64,000 bases of DNA from Andrena cerasifolii (taxonomy: Eukaryota > Arthropoda > Insecta > Hymenoptera > Andrenidae): assembly GCF_050908995.1 (NCBI RefSeq), contig NC_135119.1, forward strand, positions 20,923,001 to 20,987,000, in the 5' to 3' direction. This document shows, one piece after another, positions 44,574-55,590 of this stretch; the first letter of the stretch is position 1, and each line of letters begins with the position of its first letter. The notes beneath the pieces are model-generated. The model worked only from the letters and a program-made list of their open reading frames with translations, was not told the origin of the DNA and did no database searches. The translations under genes and the position numbers were made by a program.

Positions 44574-46894
44574 ATTTTCCACAATAAAATTTGTTGATCG
44601 GGATATCACAGAATGAACTTTCACAAATCTTCAACTAAATGCACTAAAGTATTCACGAATTAAAAATGTACAATTTGCAAAATTCTGACGTTTATAAATA
44701 TAAATAAAAAATGTACAATATAAATTCAACTATAATACTTGTTATGTGTCTTTGCAATTTACACATGACGTATTTGACACAACGACTGTATGAGATAGCG
44801 AAATATATTGTAAATATTCGTCAGATCTTTATCAGTCGTCTACTAACGAAGACGTAATACGGGCAAACATTGACCCACCTTCGGCGGCGGGCCGTTAAAA
44901 ATGATAGAATTAAACAGAAACCGTGCGAGTTTGTTCAAACTACCTATCACGAGCCATGGTAGTGTCCCGTGTGAACGGGTCCTAATTGTTTGCGATGCAC
45001 ATGGCTGAGGGCCAGCCTTGTAACGTGATCGATCATCGTGCTCGCGTTTAATCGACAAGGGTTGTTTGCCCTGGATGTCGTTACCGTTCCGCAAATTCTT
45101 GCGGAATTGTCGATGTTTGTCCACGTGCTTAGAACGTCACAACCTCTCACGAGCTGTCGTAGATATCGTCGCAAGGTGGCTGGCTTACCAAAGTTCCATT
45201 TCGCGAAAGTTGGAGGGACTTCCAGGCAGCAGAAATCGTGGAATGGGTCAGGGAGAGGAGGGGCGGGAGGGGGTGGCAAAGGACAACAGGGAACTTACGA
45301 GACAGTGCAGCCGGCAGTTCCGCACGCTGCCTCGCGGAAACTTACTTTTCCTCTTTTCCCTCCGCCCCCTTTCGCTCCGCTGCCGCTCTTCATCCAGTTT
45401 ACGTATGCTCCCGTTTGCAAAGAGCGAACAATACGCGCGGCCTGTTGACTTCGCAGCGGCAATCTCTGTAATCTGCAGTTTAAAAAAAAAAACAAAAAAA
45501 AAAAAACGGCAAAGTGGTTGTTGGGGCGCGTTCCACGATTTTTCATCGTTATATGCATCTCTGAAGGAATTCCCATTCTCAGACTGCGCTGCCTTTGACG
45601 AGCACGTACTTCGATTTGTGATATTTCTTATAATTCACACTGTCAGTACGGATCATTTTGTTATTTGAAATGGTTCATTAGCAAGGACCGTTCTCATTTT
45701 TTGTATTAAAAACTCTCGATCTCAGTCGGGTTGGTTAAGGGATGTTCCTAGCGAGGCGGCTCAAAAATTTAATTTTTAGGGAATTAAAAAGGAAACAAGT
45801 ATTGCACGTAAGTTTGCAAGTTGCTCATTTTCCTGTTCCGTTATAAATGGATATTTTTCCTTACAATGTTTTTTTTTTAATAGTTCTAAAAAGTGATAGA
45901 ATAAAGCTACAAACTTTGGGGGCTCTCCAAGCAGATCGGCGATACCAACACGAGGTAACGAATTTTGAAAAGATATTCGGAATCTGAGTCGCTTAAGTTT
46001 CCTTTATCGTAGCTAAGATACTTTTAATAAAACTCATCTTTGACGCAACATCTAAAGTTGTAATTTTAAAGAAGTCACTTGTTCCAATAGAATAGAAGAC
46101 AGTGAAATTTGGGTGCTTAACTGCCTCGCTAATTCGGAACTTAAAACAGGAAAAGTGTGCGACTAAAGAAGATATAATACTATTATTCCATTACTTTCCT
46201 AACTCAATTATTTACCTTACTAGACTTCATTACCTCCCTAGCATTCAGTTCTATCATAACGCACGAGCCATTAAAGTCGCGGGGGCCAGCCAGGCACGTG
46301 ATAAAATTCAATCGTCCGCGCGCTCCCGTGCCTCGCGGAATTAACATTGGATTATTATCAAAATCTGTAATTAGACACCGCGAAATTGCATCGTGACGTC
46401 GCACCTGGGCACGCAATAAATTCTTGGGGGCGGAGGCGGAAAAAATGTTTCATCAGGTGATGGGTCGGCGTAGCGCATGTGTAGCCACATTTTAACCAAT
46501 ATGCCCCATGCATCGGCATGTGTACACAGTTAACGAGTTTGGATTTGTGCAATTACGAGTTCTGTACGTCTGGCAATTTGATCGCGAAGCGATCGTCCCA
46601 AATTACCTCGAAATGGCGCGCAGAACTAACCAGCTAATTTACATGTAAATCGCCGGACATCCAGATTGCCCGACATCTTTTACGGTTTGCCCGCAGGTTT
46701 ATTTTAAATATATGCAAGCACACGAACACTTTTACTGTCTTCGGAGCGATTAAAATCGATCGGTATGTTTATTTCATTATTTAATGGTGATGAACGATAT
46801 AATTCTGTCGGAAGACAGTTCGTACGATTATTAATAACATTCTAGAAGAACGACAGATCGAAAATGGGCTTTAAGGGGTGGAGTTTAATAATAA
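44574..46894 (+). other. intron; GC-rich block at 45010-45450
   Basis: The block at 45010-45450 has overlapping frames (up to 200 codons plus, 110 minus) without recognisable domains. A TTAAGGGATGTTCCTAGCG end at 45736 looks like the border of an old repeat with no partner found. An A-rich run lies at 45482-45506. Confidence 0.45.
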
Positions 46895-48086
46895 CAAAGG
46901 GCCACAGAACTTTTTTTTAATTGACACAAACTAGACCACATGTCCTATACGAATTTTGGGTCGCTGAAGTCGAATCCGTTGCCGGTTTTGGCCTATCGCG
47001 TCTATGTTTTCGATAAATTGCAAAAAAAAACCTGTTGTAAATCCGTGAAATGCCATATAAACACAATATATACTATTTCCACAAACTTATAACGTCAAAC
47101 TCTCTAACATACTGACCCCAAGACCACAAAACCTCTAATCCCATATTACGTTACCCCTCTAAACCCAAAAACCGTATTTACACATATCCCCACACCCCAC
47201 AACGGGGCGTTTATATCTCAAATATGGAAATAAATATTTAAAAAAATGCTAAACCTTCAAACTCGCATAATTTCGCTAAAATTAATCCAACTTTCATGAA
47301 ACAGAGACCATTTAAAAGTTTGAACATTCTACTTGTCGACGCTTTAAATCACTTTTATCGAAATCCGTATCAGAGGGGGATCCGCCCTTAAAGAAAAGTG
47401 TGCCAAACTGTAAAAATTTCTTAACGTTTGTCAAGTGATACTGAGTGTAGCGTTTCTAGGCGTGGCGTTGATGCGAGTTACAGGATTTTAGGATAGGTTC
47501 CAGTGGCGCGCAATAAAGAAACGAATTTCACGTACCAGAATTCTTCTTAACAGTGTTTATTCATAAGGAACAGCTTTTCCGTATAACTATTTAACAAGTT
47601 GATGACGTTTTGGTCAATATAAAGGAATATAAATGATCCTAATGCAAATTATAATAATAAACACGCTCGATTGAAATAGAACGGAAAATAGTAATAAATG
47701 ACGCTCGGTCGAAATGGAACGCAAATAATAAATGATATTGGTTGATCTACTTAGGTTGCGACTCGTGGTTGGTACAAAAGAGAATATCTATGATCGATAC
47801 GGCAGGAATTTACCTTAATGTCTAGGCGATGATAGAATTTGAATGGATTGCTTGATCTGGATTTATGAGGAGTTAGAATGTTTTATTTAGTGGTTGCGAG
47901 AGAGTTGTTCTAAATAATTGCTTCCACGATGCTCAGGTGTTAGTTAAAACAACCTGAGGTGGAAGATTCACGTTGTCCAGGAGCCGTGCTGAGCCAAAAC
48001 GGGCAACGGATTCAACTTCAACGATCCCAAATAGGACACGTGGCCTAGTTTGTGTCAATTAAAAAAAAAGTTTTGTGGTCCTGTGT
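46895..48086. mobile_element. 1.19-kb element with about 93-bp inverted repeats
   Basis: The left arm (46895-46989) begins ACAAAGGGCCACAGAACTTT and the right arm (about 47994-48086) ends GTTTTGTGGTCCTGTGT. They are inverted copies over about 93 bp, including AATTGACACAAACTAG and GAATCCGTTGCC. No coding frame lies between them. Inside are a second repeat border (CCGCCCTTAA at about 47388) and a loose 37-bp duplication (CGCTCGATTGAAATAGAACG / CGCTCGGTCGAAATGGAACG) near 47665-47735, so the element appears composite. No target duplication was clear and the superfamily is unassigned. Confidence 0.7.
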
Positions 48087-48139
48087 AATTAAGGGTACTG
48101 CTTAAATAGGTACATAAGTAGTAATTTTAGTCTAAAAGG

Positions 48140-48347
48140 AAGTATTTCTTTTTCATTCAACTACAGAGGAATAAATTGAAGCTGAAACTCGTTCTATGAC
48201 ACAAACTTTATTAACATCATAAGGTTTAAAAAAAAAGTTTGTTTAGTCACAAATATGCATTATATATGATGTTTAATAAACATTGTGTCAAAGAACGAGT
48301 CTCAGCTTCAATTTATTTCTTTGTAACTAATCGAAAAAGAACTACTT
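48140..48347. mobile_element. 208-bp foldback element, 82-bp arms
   Basis: AAGTATTTCTTTTTCATTCA at the left pairs with TCGAAAAAGAACTACTT at the right. The arms stay about 85% identical for roughly 82 bp (for example ATAAATTGAAGCTGAAACTC) and enclose a short AT-rich loop. It starts only about 50 bp after the 46895-48086 element. Class unknown. Confidence 0.75.
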
Positions 48348-49383
48348 AGTAGCTTTAAGTATGATTTTATGTGATTTTACTTTTTCAAATATTAATTATG
48401 TTTAATCTGGTATGGGGGTGGTGGTTAGGGAGACAAATTTCAGGTGATGGAATATAGTAAAATATACAGTCCCAGTTTTCCCATTATTATTCATCAAATA
48501 TCTATCAATCTACTTGTCGTCCGAGACGTGTGTTTTTAACAAGATCACTGGGTTTCTCTTGGGCACGTTAAGTCCCTCGATCGAGTCGAAGGAAAACACC
48601 AATTTCGGTTGTCTTGACGTTGATGGAGCGCCTGAAGAGGTCAGTAGGACTTATCTCACGATTCCTTCGGTTAATAGATCAGTGGAGGTGTTATAATTGC
48701 TTCTCTAATGGCTTTCCTTTCGATGCTTTTTCTGTTGTGCTTGAAGGGGCATCGCGTGTTAGGGGAATTTAAGAAAATAAGAGAGACATTGATCCTCCGT
48801 TGTCCATTAGAACAGGTGCCTACACAGTTTCTTCTTTTTGACAGGTAGTATTTTTTGTGTGGGATACTACTTATCTCGTGCTTCCTCCATCATTTATTAT
48901 TCTGTTACAATGAAGCACAAGATAAGAAAGCACACGAGGGTCTGAGAATGTACAGATCATTTTTCAGAATTCATCTCATTCTAGAAACAGAAAATAATAT
49001 TTTGTTCGTTGATGAATCTCGCAACAAGTTCTTCTGAAGTCTCCGTTGACCTAGATGTACAGATTCACTACTGATCGTCGAGACCATTAACTGTTTTACG
49101 CCCTACGAATACAAGTTTGCTCGAGGATACAAGATAGAACGACAGGGTGATCAAATGGTACATTGGGGACGGGCCCAATGATCTGGAGTGATTAGTCGAC
49201 TTTGTTCGGCAGCAATAAGTGACAAACTTTGTCTCATTTCAAATATTACGAGACATTTTGTCACGAAATCCTACTCACACCAACAAACTAACCTTTAATT
49301 CTCATTTTACACCCCCTCATTACCATACTTGTCACACGATCTACCGGAAGACAATAATTTGTAATCCCTCACCTGACCCACTC
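48348..49383 (+). other. intron sequence with one small hairpin
   Basis: At 48870-48926, CTTATCTCGTGCTTC and GAAGCACAAGATAAG form a 15-bp stem (one G-U-type mismatch) around a 27-nt loop. Otherwise no gene or element was seen. 49260-49390 is C-rich and G-poor on the plus strand. Confidence 0.5.
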
Positions 49384-49935
49384 ACAAGGGAAGTTCGGCA
49401 ACTCGAGAATTCAAAAAATCTGAAACTTTGCAGACATGAAGCTCAGGTGATGCTAATAAAGTAACTATTCTATTCCAAACGGTCCTAAGGGGCAAAACAG
49501 CCACTCGAACAAATGTTGAGTTTTCAGATTATCGAGAATATCTACGAAACTGTAGAAGATATCAAAAAGAAGTTAAATTCAAAGTTCTATGGTTTTTCAT
49601 GTACCATAAAGCGGCGATAAAGAATTTGCGATAAACATTATTTGTTTCAAAATGTATTCGCCTCACACTTTTGATCGACAATTCTTTATCACCATATTAT
49701 ATAATATCGAAAGTGATAAAACATTGAATTGAACTTTTCTCGATATCGCTCATGATTTCACAGATACTCCCGATAATATGAAAAGTCACAATTTCTTTGA
49801 GGGGTTGTTTTCACCCCTAGGACCATTTCATTACCGAATCAAAAAATAATTACGTTATTAGCATCACTTGAGCTACATTTCCGCAAAGCTCCAGATGTTT
49901 CTGAATTTCCGAGTTGCCGAACATCCCTTGTTAGT
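49384..49935. mobile_element. 'AAGGGAA' family element with internal hairpins
   Basis: The left end ACAAGGGAAGTTCGGCAACT and the right end AGTTGCCGAACATCCCTTGT are inverted repeats, and similarity continues inward (GCTCAGGTGATGCTAATAA against TTAGCATCACTTGAGC). The right half (from about 49588) is the same sequence as 53318-53625. The right end is followed by TAGTC, and ACTAACAAGGG also marks the borders of the copies at 11205 and 14371. Confidence 0.7.
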
Positions 49936-50865
49936 CTATCCCTTTACATTATCCCCCTCATAAAAATCTGGGGACCCAAACGTTTCAAGATGGAAACGTT
50001 ACTTCGATCGTACTGTCGTGCATACTTCACGGTTTTAACACCAGCCTCGTAATTTCACCTTTGCCCCCCTCCCCTCCTCAACCGCTTATAGAGCCGCACA
50101 TATATTCCAGTAAATTTCATCCCACGGACAGTTCTCTCCTCGCAACTCTGCCACGGGGAACGTTTGAATGTATCACTAAAATTCGCGCGATATATCATGC
50201 AGGTGGGAAGACGGGGGATGGTGGAGGGGGCGCGAGGGTGCGCCAGTAAACTGTAGCACGGCCGCGAAAATATAACAGGGCTGGTAGGTATCTGGGACGT
50301 GTGTCTGAGGAAGTGGCTCTAGAAATAAGTGTTTAACCTCGATCCACGGCGTATCCGACTATTCTAAATCCAGTATGCAAGTGGAGTAGATAGACGATAG
50401 GAGATAGCAGATAGCGAAGTGCAGCCTTGCATGCTGCATTCACCTGCGAGGGGAATACGAGGCGAGGAGAAACGAAACAGACGCTCGATGTACCCTGAAT
50501 GGACACGAAATAGGTCGAGCCGATGCGCTACCTACACGAGTCATTTCAAGGAGACAGATTCGCAATCTTTTCCCGATGCTTGCCTGTATCGAACGTCGCA
50601 GGGGATTCATGTTACGTTACGATCTTCTATCGCTTGTCGATTCAACGGACCATAATCATGAATGGCCGAGTTTTAGTTTTATTTAGAGTTTGGGGGTTGG
50701 ATGAGTTTTGCTCGTTGATCTTGTTCGATTAATTATTTCAGGGTTTATTAATAACGTAACGCCTGACTTTTTGTGGCATTGCTTTTGAGCTTGGATGCTG
50801 AAACTTCTTCGAGTTTGATTTATTTTGCTGGGATTTAACTTGCATATATTACGGGATTTATAAGC
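49936..50865 (+). other. intron sequence, no gene seen
   Basis: 50050-50640 has moderate GC with open frames of 60-78 codons that carry no motif. 50740-50865 is ordinary and ends abruptly at the hexamer array. Confidence 0.5.
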
Positions 50866-51213
50866 AAAGTTAAAGTTAAAGTTAAAGTTAAAGTTAAAGT
50901 TAAAGTTAAAGTTAAAGTTAAAGTTAAAGTTAAAGTTAAAGTTAAAGTTAAAGTTAAAGTTAAAGTTAAAGTTAAAGTTAAAGTTAAAGTTAAAGTTAAA
51001 GTTAAAGTTAAAGTTAAAGTTAAAGTTAAAGTTAAAGTTAAAGTTAAAGTTAAAGTTAAAGTTAAAGTTAAAGTTAAAGTTAAAGTTAAAGTTAAAGTTA
51101 AAGTTAAAGTTAAAGTTAAAGTTAAAGTTAAAGTTAAAGTTAAAGTTAAAGTTAAAGTTAAAGTTAAAGTTAAAGTTAAAGTTAAAGTTAAAGTTAAAGT
51201 TAAAGTTAAAGTT
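50866..51213. repeat. 58 perfect tandem copies of AAAGTT
   Basis: 348 bp of AAAGTT without one interruption, then degenerate units (GAGGTTGCAGTTGAAGTT) to about 51231. The minus strand is open through the array and encodes a (Thr-Leu)n polypeptide, which is an artefact of the 6-bp period. The lack of any mismatch points to recent expansion or ongoing homogenisation. The same hexamer occurs four times in the related MITE at 10356-10379. Confidence 0.98.
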
Positions 51214-51373
51214 GAGGTTGCAGTTGAAGTTAAAAAATTTATTTGACGCTGAAGTTCAAACGTTCGATGAATAAAAAAATTAACTTTAATCGGCACACGT
51301 CGAATTATTATTTTTTTAAACTTTTATTCGTTATTCGAAATTTTATTTAAATAAAAATTTTACCCAGCTCTTG
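50866..51373 (-). mobile_element. hAT MITE family A copy with expanded hexamer array
   Basis: The right part (51214-51373) matches the right half of the MITE at 10181, down to the decayed terminus TTTACCCAGCTCTTG (consensus TTGCCCAACTCTG). Its left half is replaced by the perfect AAAGTT array, which begins abruptly at 50866; no CAGAG left end is visible. The copy is therefore 5'-truncated or was overrun by repeat expansion. Confidence 0.7.
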
Positions 51374-51965
51374 CGTAGAGTTACTGTTTAGCATCTGTTC
51401 AGCGATACTGGAATTACTGAACACTCGATTGCCTTTATCCTTTCTATACACGATCCGTGCTCATCCCGACCGAGAAGCCGCACTTGAAGTTTCGTGGGTA
51501 GTGGTGGAAGAAGCGGGGGCGAATAGACGCGAAGGAAAGAAAATTAGACGGGAATGGGGGGCCAATGTCGGTAGCGTCGTGATCTGAAAAACATCAATTC
51601 GATCTCCGTCGCTTAAGCTTGGAAGTTTGGCAATGGCCCGGGCTCAGATGGAACTTTACATTATTTTGAGGTGAAACGAGGGCGCATCGGGGACTGCAAG
51701 CTTGTTTCGGCCAGATTGGCCGGGTTTAGGACAATGGAAATACCAAGAGAGTCCTGATGTCGATTGCTGTTCCCGCGATAGGGCGAACGAAAGCGTCTGC
51801 ATCTGAAATACGATTGTAGATTGGATTAAAGACAAGAGTTTTCTTCCCCGAATCGCTGGTACATAGGGGATTCCGCCTGGAAATAGACTAGAGGATTTAA
51901 CCTTATCGATGCGAGGAAAGCATGGCATGATTCTAATGTAAATTCTCTTCTCTTGTCTGTTGCAG
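51374..51965 (+). other. intron sequence before the micro-exon candidate
   Basis: Moderate GC with a 129-codon minus-strand frame (51656-52045) that has no known motif and overlaps the candidate micro-exon on the opposite strand. The last 25 nt form the pyrimidine-rich acceptor tract. Confidence 0.45.
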
Positions 51966-52008
51966 GTACGTGGACAAGCTTCTCTGCTTTCTCCCGCGTC
52001 CAATGGCG
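51966..52008 (+). CDS. candidate 43-nt micro-exon, possibly mib1
   Basis: A strong acceptor (TCTTCTCTTGTCTGTTGCAG, ending 51965) and a GTATGT donor (52009) frame 43 nt. One base completes the codon left open by the exon at 3281-3432; the remaining 42 nt read YVDKLLCFLPRPMA and end in phase 0. In known Mib1 proteins the residues after RGNP have the pattern LL..LPRP..V, and here LL and LPRP fall at the same spacing from RGNP. The other residues do not match the strongly conserved family sequence: Tyr-Val-Asp-Lys stands where Ala-Met-Arg-Val is usual, and Met-Ala where Trp-Ile is usual. It could be an alternative or decayed exon, or a chance match. No following exon (a DEKKDDGYTALH-like sequence) was seen in the window, so this remains tentative. 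Confidence 0.3.
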
Positions 52009-52181
52009 GTATGTACATATCTGAAACTGCGCGTCTCGCATGCACACAATGACACTTTCGATTGGTACCGATTGTATCTTGAGAATTGCAGAGGAAAGTA
52101 TTTATGAACTCTCAATTCAGGCGAAATTAAAATCCCCTACAGGATGGCATACTTTCCACTATTTGCTTTGCAACTGTGGTG

Positions 52182-52406
52182 CAGAGATGAACAAAATTTT
52201 TATTTAAATAAAATTTCGAATAACGAATAAAAGTTAAAATTATTCGCCATGTGTCGAATAGAATTGATCCGGGTTAAATTTATTCGATGAATAAATTTTC
52301 GTGGAATAAAAAAATTAACTTCATTCGTCAAATAATCTGAACTAAAAGTATCTCTTATTTGATCCGTTATTAATATAAGTCTTTACTTAGTCAATGCTCA
52401 ACTCTG
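52182..52406 (+). mobile_element. hAT MITE, family A (225 bp), perfect 8-bp TSD
   Basis: Starts CAGAGATGAACAAAATTTTT and ends AGTCAATGCTCAACTCTG. It is flanked on both sides by the identical 8 bp CTGTGGTG (52174-52181 and 52407-52414), the diagnostic hAT target duplication. The interior shares TTTCGAATAACGAATAAAAG and TTCGTCAAATAATCTGAAC text with the copies at 62602 and, inverted, 10181. Confidence 0.93.
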
Positions 52407-53317
52407 CTGTGGTGTTATATTGGCTATATAAAATATGAACTTTGAACTTATTAAGCTTGAGCTTTTACTTATCTGTTTTAAAAAAATACTGAGTTTGTCC
52501 TTAATTCTGCTAAAATCTACGAATTTAGGTCGTTTAGGTACAGTCCACTAATTTCCAAAATCCCCCAAAATACAAAATCACCTAGAGACAACTTTCCACT
52601 GTGTTATCACTCAACTCTCAGCTTCGATAATCCCGGATCAGTGGATTTCTCATTATTCATACAAAGGACATTTAAAATCTCTTCAACCGGACACGTTACG
52701 AAGTATCTTCTCTAGAGACAGCATCGGACATCTTCATCAAGAAGCTCGCCTATACAGTCACATCCCGGCGTGGTCGCAGCCACTGAATCGTTAATGAAAC
52801 GTTTCGCACGCCGCAGGGATCAGCCGCGAAATTTAAAATTCCGACGACGACGAATGGTTAGCGACGTTTCTTCGGCTAATACGGGGTCATAGATAGCGGG
52901 CGATTGTTGATAGTGCAGTCGAAACGACAGAGTCGGGGGCGGTGGCTGTGGTAGCCAGCATTAGGGGTTTTAGGGAGGCTTACGGGACGATGGGGGAGAG
53001 GGTGCAGGGCTAGCATGGGATTTTGGTCGGGGGGTTGGACCGAGCTTGCACTGTTCACGGCGATTAATTCATTGCCGCTTACCACATCCCACCGCAAACC
53101 GCCTTTTACCCCACCCGACTCCCCCGGCGTCCTCTTCTTCGGCCTTCGTCTATCCCCCTGCTGCTGTCTCCGTTATCAGACACCATCTCGCACGGAGCTC
53201 TGACCCTTCCTCAGTAACGTATCATGAATGGGACTTGTGCTTCACTCTTTAGTCTTGTGAACTCAAACGGAGATCAATAATTTCTTCAGTTCTCCACGAA
53301 GTATTGCCAAACCACTG
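52407..53317 (+). other. intron sequence, no gene seen
   Basis: 52540-52640 is C-rich and G-poor on plus. 52760-53210 has moderate GC with 60-73 codon frames on both strands, no motif. Nothing else recognised. Confidence 0.5.
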
Positions 53318-53625
53318 CGATGGTTTTCGATATCCTATAATGTGGCGATAAAAATTTTCCTGGAAGAAATAATTTTTTCAAAATTTATCGCCATCGCACG
53401 TTTTCCCCAAAAATTCTTTATCGCCATATTGTAGGATATCGAAAATCGTGAAACATTTTTTCGATGTCTCTGACGATTTCGCAGATATTCTGAATAATAT
53501 GAAAACTCGTAATTTCTTTGAGGACCGTTTCATTACCGAAACGGTAAAACACGTACTTGAATTACATTTCTGCTGGGTTTCAAAGTTTTCTGAATTTTCG
53601 TGTTGCTGAACATTTCTTGTTAGTC
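53318..53625. mobile_element. 'AAGGGAA' family fragment
   Basis: Homologous to 49588-49935: the hairpin of TTTTCGATATCCTATAAT with its inverted copy (ATTGTAGGATATCGAAAA), then GAATAATATGAAAACTCGTA, and the right end GCTGAACATTTCTTGTTAGTC. The left inverted terminus is missing. Confidence 0.65.
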
Positions 53626-55439
53626 ACTTCGAAGTTTGATCCTTATCCGGTTAGGGGTGGAATATTTCCAGAGGGTAGTAGTGGAAATTTATCTTTAGTT
53701 ACTTGAGATACTTAACATTTTTGAGTTCTAATTTTTGACGATTAAAATTGTGGGACATTGTTGGGTGTAACTGGTGACAGTATTGTCCTACTGTACTTTG
53801 ACATAATTAGCTATTGACATAAATTAATGATAGAAGGATGGTATATGTTATAAATATTGAATTCAATGGACACCACTGACAATGTGGCAGATGCATTTAG
53901 TTCCTGGTGTGGAAGCTATAAATGAATTCCAGAAATATTTATTTATACACGTGCATTAATTTTTATATTTATCGTAACGATAGTTCCACTGATAGGTGAA
54001 CAAAGGAATTCTTGCTTTCTGTTAACTTCTTGAACTGAAATCATGGAAAGTTTACACTGAAGTACGATTTGTTAACGAACGGTTTCCACGTTATAGTCGC
54101 TGCATAATACTCTTTGCTGATTTCCTCTTTGTATGGACACAATGGTAGTGAAATTCTGTGTAACCACGTTCTTTGAACAACCACTTGGACGAAAGCCAAC
54201 TGTCTTTAGCTTTTGTTTCGAGAAAGCTTACGAATTTCTGTTCCAACTTGTTGCGAGAACAACCACGCTTCTCCATTATACGACGTTCCTCGGTTTGCTT
54301 CGTGGAATATGGATGCTCGAAAGGTTCTTAAAGATTAATAGAAGCAATAAACATGATTTAACTATCAAAACTCACTGTCTAAACACTGTCCAATTTCATC
54401 TTCTTAAAATTTATAATATCGCGAATATTAAAACACCTTTCAGTATCCTTAAGATGAAATTGTATCACCTGGGTTCTGACTTTGAACTTTTCTTCTCGCT
54501 ACTTCCACCCCTAAATTCTACTATGACGATATTATTACGATTTTCAAATCCTATCACCTTTTCCATTTGGAACTTGAATTTCGGTGTATTACCACCACTT
54601 TGGCTATACCCTACTCCACATAAATCCAATTAAACCCCACTGGAATACAGACACCAAAGAGAATATACCAAGCTAGAAAGCAGTAGAAAAATAACTGCGA
54701 TCGTTCAACATTGCCCTCCAACGTAACATCATCGTCAGATGCATCCTCGAACGTAACGAGATCTACGAAGAGACGTTTCCTGGTGGAATTTCTAAAGTAG
54801 AACCGCTGAGATCGGCATTGAAGCAGATAGGGCGGCGCCCCCCAGGAGTCCTTGATCCTCGAAACAAAAATTTCCACCACGCCCCCGAATATCGTATTTC
54901 CGAGTCGGGCTTTCAATCTTCTTAGGGAATGTGGCGCGAGTAGAACGGCGGTGGGTGTATGTACCTTCCACTCGTATCGAATGGAAACTGTCCGAGATCG
55001 ATGCATGCTATCGTCTCTGAGCTGCACGCTTACGCAATCGTAAGCGTAGCCCGGCGGGAATTTGAAATGCAAAACGGAAACGCGAGGTGGATGCGACCGT
55101 GCGGCACCGCGTGGGATTTCCTGCGGTCGTGGGAACGATATGGCCACTCGTGGACCCTCTATGGATCGTTAGGTATTTTTCAGCCGCCGCTTTGGGAATC
55201 GCTCGCTTTTGTCGTGGAATCCTGCCGCTCGGGGATTTTGACAAAGAGCCGTCGTTTCGGCCACGATTTTTCGTGGGACGTATGACAGGGTTCCTTGAGC
55301 TTCCCCGCCGCCCCGCGACGCTTCAATCAGTTCCGAATCGACGAGAGGTTGATGCTCATTGATGGAGACTCGTGGAACATCTGTCTGCTTTTCATGGATT
55401 CAAAAGTATTAAAGGAAACTGAGTTGGGCAATTTTAGTT
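53626..55439 (+). other. intron; unexplained 178-codon minus frame
   Basis: 53630-54060 is AT-rich. The minus strand is open for 178 codons with a Met start at 54611-55147; the translation has a hydrophobic C-terminal stretch (SQLFFYCFLAWYILFGVC) but no recognisable domain, and composition is GC-rich only in part. I do not call it a gene. A 166-codon plus frame at 54133-54633 is also unrecognised. Confidence 0.4.
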
Positions 55440-55590
55440 TGTCAAAGAGACGAGAGAAGATTCTGCAGATTGGCGGAGCAGTCAAAAATATTCGACACGT
55501 ATTCTTTTTCATCGGCCATTGTTCACATCTAGGGGATGAAAATAGCCTCCAAAGTTGGGGACTGAAAACATTGCATTAATATATTTTTTA
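55440..55590. mobile_element. arm fragment of the 14371-type foldback element
   Basis: ATTCTGCAGATTGGCGGAGC, CGACACGTATTCTTTTTC and GTTGGGGACTGAAAACATT match in order the left arm of the element at 14371 (ATTCTGCAGATTTGCAGAAT, TGACACGTATTTTTTGC, GGGGTCGAAAACATATTT). A single diverged arm remains. Confidence 0.55.

Noticed and set aside
50835..51296. 153-codon minus-strand frame encoding a (Thr-Leu)n protein
   Set aside because: It simply reads the AAAGTT array, whose 6-bp period cannot introduce stops; there is no non-repetitive coding around it.
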